Assembly: GCA_964634205.1 (NCBI GenBank)
Contig: CAZWKE010000039.1
Location: forward strand, 1 to 32,163
Direction of reading: 5' to 3'
Source of the DNA: JAFGGG01 sp964634205
GTDB lineage: Bacteria > Spirochaetota > Spirochaetia > SZUA-6 > RPPD01
Length of the DNA stretch: 32,163 nucleotides
The notes under the pieces were generated by a model, which saw only the letters and a list, made by a program, of their open reading frames with translations, searched no databases and was not told where the DNA came from. Below are positions 29,541 to 32,163 of this stretch, one piece after another. Position numbers and translations under genes: made by a program. Numbering within the stretch: position 1 is the stretch's first letter; the number at the start of each line of letters is the position of its first letter.

Positions 29541-31022
29541 ATGAAAAACAGTGAAAATACCTTGCGTGTATTCCGCCGCTTAAAACGATTTTCTCCCCTT
29601 GTACTCTCCAATCAATCGCACAAGGCGGCCTTAAGGGAAAAAATCGTCCGGGAACTGCAGCAGGGTAAACAACCGGGTATGCAGGCGCCGGTAATAAAAC
29701 GGGCCTTTTGGCCGCGTTATGCAATCGCCGCGGCGGCCGCTCTTATTATCGGCATAAGCCTGGGAGTGTTTTTTCTGCAAGGCGGGGACAATAAAGGGCA
29801 ACCGCTTGCGGTGCTTCGCGAGGGTAAGGACGCGGAAAACACGGTGTCACCGGGCATCCCATTGGAAACCGGCCGCTTGTATACAATGCCCGCGGCAAAA
29901 CAAACCAATATAAACTTCAAAAACGGGGCATTGGTCAAACTGTCCCCGCTGACGGAGTTTAAGGTTACAGAGCTGCAAAATACCGACACCTGCCTGCGTA
30001 CCCGTATTTCCTTGCGGCAGGGAAAACTTGAAGCCGATTTGCGCAACGTTGAAACCGAACCTTGTTTCACCGTAGAAACGGAACTGATGAATATCGAGAC
30101 CATCGGCTCACAGTTTATGGTAGAGGTAAAAAAGAATAAACAGGCGGAGGTAACGGTCCTGGAAGGCGCGGTCAAGCTCCATTTCTTTGATAATACCATG
30201 ACCATGATCCATGACTCCGCTTTGCCCGCACAGGCGGCGGCAAAACTGGAATCATTATTGAATGATTCCGCGCGTATCCTGACGACGGGTGAAAGCTACA
30301 CCCTGCTCTACAGCAAAAAAAAGCCGATCATAGCCGGAATAAAACAACTGATTAAGGAATATACGGCAGGAACGACACAACAAAACAGGGAACTGATCCT
30401 GGGAAAGATTAATTCCGATATTAATCTGTTGGTTAATCGCGGCCTACCGGAAACGCGAAACCCGGCTGCCGAGAACACCCAATCAGCTGCACAAGAGAAA
30501 ACCCAACCTGAAACGGCAATACGGAAAAGCACCCCCTTTATACTCAGCACTTTGGAAAAAAATGATCCGTTCCGTTCGGAGTGGACCCCTTCCATGAAAA
30601 TCAAATTCCTGGAGCTGACGAATGCAACCGCGGATACCGGAACCTATTCACTGGCAATTAATACCCCGCAAGAGGTAAGCGAAATATTCGCCTGGCAGCT
30701 GACTCTTGGCAAGAAGCTTCCCCTGGGGAAAAAACTTATCGTAAAAGTAAGAATAAAGGCGGATTCTGTCATGGGACAGGGGGCTGCCCTGGCTATCCTC
30801 ACCGACAAAACAAAGACACCATTAGGTGACCTGCTGTCGTATGACACCACGCGGGACCAAATTACTATTAATGGTGATTTTGACTGGAAAGAATATGAGT
30901 TAACCACCGCGGAACCGCTCTCACCCGCGACCCAGAGTGTTACACTTTATCTTTTGTATCTCCCCCGCACCACGGGCGCGATCTATTTTGATAATATCAG
31001 GCTGGAGTATGCCGGTCCGTAA
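29541..31022 (+). CDS. FecR-like membrane anti-sigma factor with a C-terminal jelly-roll domain
   Basis: 493 residues. A basic cytoplasmic segment (1-58) would hold the sigma factor. One membrane segment (about 59-79, YAIAAAAALIIGISLGVFFL) leads to a periplasmic FecR-like domain (about 92-215: ENTVSPGIPLETGRLYTMPA, NGALVKLSPLTEFKV, TEPCFTVETELMNIETIGSQ). After a low-complexity Gln/Glu/Thr linker (about 310-330), the C-terminal 160 residues look like a galactose-binding or carbohydrate-binding jelly roll (WQLTLGKKLPLGKKLIVKVR, ending in TGAIYFDNIRLEY). The extra domain suggests a sugar or cell-wall polymer as the signal. Function as anti-sigma factor is inferred from layout and pairing. Confidence 0.8.
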   Translation: MKNSENTLRVFRRLKRFSPLVLSNQSHKAALREKIVRELQQGKQPGMQAPVIKRAFWPRYAIAAAAALIIGISLGVFFLQGGDNKGQPLAVLREGKDAENTVSPGIPLETGRLYTMPAAKQTNINFKNGALVKLSPLTEFKVTELQNTDTCLRTRISLRQGKLEADLRNVETEPCFTVETELMNIETIGSQFMVEVKKNKQAEVTVLEGAVKLHFFDNTMTMIHDSALPAQAAAKLESLLNDSARILTTGESYTLLYSKKKPIIAGIKQLIKEYTAGTTQQNRELILGKINSDINLLVNRGLPETRNPAAENTQSAAQEKTQPETAIRKSTPFILSTLEKNDPFRSEWTPSMKIKFLELTNATADTGTYSLAINTPQEVSEIFAWQLTLGKKLPLGKKLIVKVRIKADSVMGQGAALAILTDKTKTPLGDLLSYDTTRDQITINGDFDWKEYELTTAEPLSPATQSVTLYLLYLPRTTGAIYFDNIRLEYAGP

Positions 31023-31038
31023 ACTGTGGCCGGGTTAT

Positions 31039-31070
31039 CTCCCCTTCCGTGCGGAATACACGGAAGGGAG
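31039..31070. terminator. Shared hairpin between convergent genes
   Basis: A 12-bp stem (31039-31051 with 31059-31070) with one bulged C and a seven-base loop lies 17 bases after the FecR-like gene and 10 bases after the end of pstS. Neither strand has a U-run, so it may protect 3' ends or work with Rho rather than act as an intrinsic terminator. Confidence 0.55.
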
Positions 31071-31079
31071 TAACAACCG

Positions 31080-31916
31080 TTATTTCAGAGGGATAAACTT
31101 TTCCGCTTTGACGATTTCCTGTCCTTTGGGGGACAATAAAAAGTCCACAAAATCCTTTTCCACGCTTCCGTCTTTTAAAGCGCCTTTGTGAACCACATAC
31201 AGTTTTCTGCTTAACGGATAGGTCCCGTTCTTTACATTTGCCTCATCGGGCTCAATCCCGTTTACCAGGATGTCCTTGGCCCCGGCGTTACGCGCTCTGT
31301 CGATAAACCCAAAACCGCAGTACCCGATTGAGTTCGGAGTGGTACCGACCTTCTGCGTCATATCTCCGTTGGAGGCGACAATATCGGCCTTTTTCGAAAA
31401 CCCGGCGTCTTTTCCCAGTGCCTTCTCGATGCAGGTAACCAGAAACGTCTCTCTGGTACCGGAGGCCTCATCCCTGTTGATCAGTTCGACGGCGGCGTCC
31501 GGGCCCCCGACCTCTTTCCAGTTGGTGATCTTACCGGCGAAGATATCCGCGATTTTTTCCAGACTCAGGTTGTCGATGACAATATTCGAGTTTATGATTA
31601 CCGCAACACCGTCCAGGGAAATGGCGGTTGCCTGTACACCCTTATCCTTTTCCGCGGGTTTTAATTCCCGTGAAGATCCTCCCAAGGAGTAGGTCCCTTC
31701 GATGACATTCGAAATACCCACGCTTGAACCAAGGCCTTCATAGCTGATGGTAATATCCGGATGCATTTCCTTGTAGGCATCGATGGCACCTTCCATAATG
31801 GGCAGTACGGTGGTTGAGCCGCCGAAATTGTAATTCTGTGCTCCCGCACCGCAGGCGGTAAACACCATAAGGCCGCCCAACAGGGTCAATGCCATTACAA
31901 TAAATATTTTTTTCAT
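31080..31916 (-). CDS. pstS: Phosphate-binding lipoprotein PstS
   Basis: 278 residues. The signal peptide ends in lipobox FTAC (C22). Phosphate-binding elements are GGSTTVLPIM near the mature N-terminus, YEGLGSSVGI, LGGSSREL, LSLEKIADIFAGKITNWKEV and the ASGTRETF loop. The ATG follows AGGAGG at good distance. It captures phosphate outside the membrane for PstCAB. It is separated from pstC by the sigma/FecR pair, 2.3 kb away, but shares the same type of Pho box. Confidence 0.95.
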   Translation of the reverse strand: MKKIFIVMALTLLGGLMVFTACGAGAQNYNFGGSTTVLPIMEGAIDAYKEMHPDITISYEGLGSSVGISNVIEGTYSLGGSSRELKPAEKDKGVQATAISLDGVAVIINSNIVIDNLSLEKIADIFAGKITNWKEVGGPDAAVELINRDEASGTRETFLVTCIEKALGKDAGFSKKADIVASNGDMTQKVGTTPNSIGYCGFGFIDRARNAGAKDILVNGIEPDEANVKNGTYPLSRKLYVVHKGALKDGSVEKDFVDFLLSPKGQEIVKAEKFIPLK

Positions 31917-31950
31917 TTTTTATCCTCCTAATGATATTTATTTCCCCTCC

Positions 31951-31956
31951 AAAATG
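31951..31956 (-). promoter_or_regulatory. Probable -10 of pstS
   Basis: CATTTT (31956-31951), ten bases from the nearest Pho repeat, the same spacing as at pstC. A weak hexamer, chosen by position. Confidence 0.4.
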
Positions 31957-31966
31957 CATGTGCCGC

Positions 31967-32005
31967 GGTTAAAATATTGTTAGGGAAATATTAGGATTAT
32001 ATTAA
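31967..32005 (-). promoter_or_regulatory. Pho box, four 11-bp repeats, upstream of pstS
   Basis: On the minus strand TTAATA (32005-32000), CTAATA (31994-31989), CTAACA (31983-31978) and TTAACC (31972-31967) lie exactly 11 bases apart. Together with pstC this gives the consensus YTAAYN, close to the TTAACA unit known for Bacillus PhoP. Confidence 0.75.
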
Positions 32006-32044
32006 TTGCGCCGGGCAGCCGCCGGCTTCGGCGGGGAATCAATC

Positions 32045-32073
32045 TTGACATAAATTTATAATATTTATACATT
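32045..32073 (+). promoter_or_regulatory. Promoter of the CAU tRNA
   Basis: Perfect -35 TTGACA (32045-32050), 17-base AT-rich spacer, -10 TACATT (32068-32073), ending 12 bases before the mature tRNA. Confidence 0.75.
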
Positions 32074-32085
32074 ATATGATGCTTC

Positions 32086-32159
32086 GGGCCCATAGCTCAG
32101 TTGGTTAGAGCGGCTGACTCATAATCAGTAGGTCCAAGGTTCAAGTCCTTGTGGGCCCA
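32086..32159 (+). tRNA. tRNA with CAT anticodon (elongator Met or Ile2)
   Basis: Complete cloverleaf with perfect acceptor GGGCCCA/TGGGCCC, anticodon stem CTGA/TCAG with loop CTCATAA, and T-arm CAAGG/CCTTG. The paired acceptor end excludes initiator tRNA. The anticodon stem and loop resemble tRNA-Ile2 (CAU modified to lysidine), but Met cannot be ruled out by eye. No CCA is encoded. Confidence 0.9.
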
Positions 32160-32163
32160 AAAA

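Overview
The window reads as a chromosomal segment of a spirochaete (Spirochaetota). The best single clue is the partial trigger factor at the left edge, whose sequence matches, from memory, the Treponema pallidum protein closely. Other clues are tRNAs without encoded CCA, a 7TMR-DISM hybrid kinase, a membrane-spanning LuxR-type regulator, and an ODP-type diiron domain of the kind known as an oxygen sensor in Treponema denticola. The run of 100 N (10818-10917) marks an assembly gap, so this is probably a draft or metagenome assembly. I see no phage, transposon or CRISPR array.

Layout. 1-1450: 5' part of tig and a five-gene tRNA operon (His, Arg, Lys, Leu, Gly), both on the minus strand, separated by a terminator. 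1507-4015: divergent coaBC and mnmA. 4037-9069: a periplasmic ankyrin protein, a membrane LuxR-type regulator, the 3' remnant of an unknown gene, an MFS transporter and a SRPBCC protein. 9087-11243: a diiron/adenylate cyclase fusion and a gene cut by the gap. 11373-12615: asd behind a leader peptide and a full four-strand transcription attenuator. 12701-16459: a PhcB-like methyltransferase and a large hybrid histidine kinase with a LuxR output domain. 16694-19461: an ABC transporter of the TrpX/COG2984 type. 19606-22157: a secreted DUF2135 protein and aspS. 22290-28790: the phosphate operon pstC-pstA-pstB-phoU-phoB-phoR. 29021-31022: an ECF sigma factor with a FecR-like partner. 31080-31916: pstS, followed by a tRNA with a CAU anticodon at the right edge.

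The regulatory DNA holds the most interesting signals. (1) The asd leader encodes a 31-residue peptide rich in Thr, Lys and Met, the end products of the aspartate pathway, followed by mutually exclusive 1:2, 2:3 and 3:4 pairings. (2) pstC and pstS each carry four copies of a six-base motif at exact 11-bp spacing, a likely PhoB box. (3) The ankyrin and methyltransferase promoters share the palindrome TCATAC-N4-GTAT at the same position next to the -35 hexamer, and each gene lies just downstream of a LuxR-type regulator. (4) Seven genes have a -10 hexamer only 3 to 9 bases from the start codon and no ribosome binding site, which suggests leaderless mRNAs.

Two proteins have unusual architecture. 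PstA carries two PstS-like lobes between its first and second membrane segments. An ODP-like metallo-beta-lactamase-fold domain is fused to a class III adenylate cyclase, a plausible oxygen- or iron-responsive cAMP synthase.
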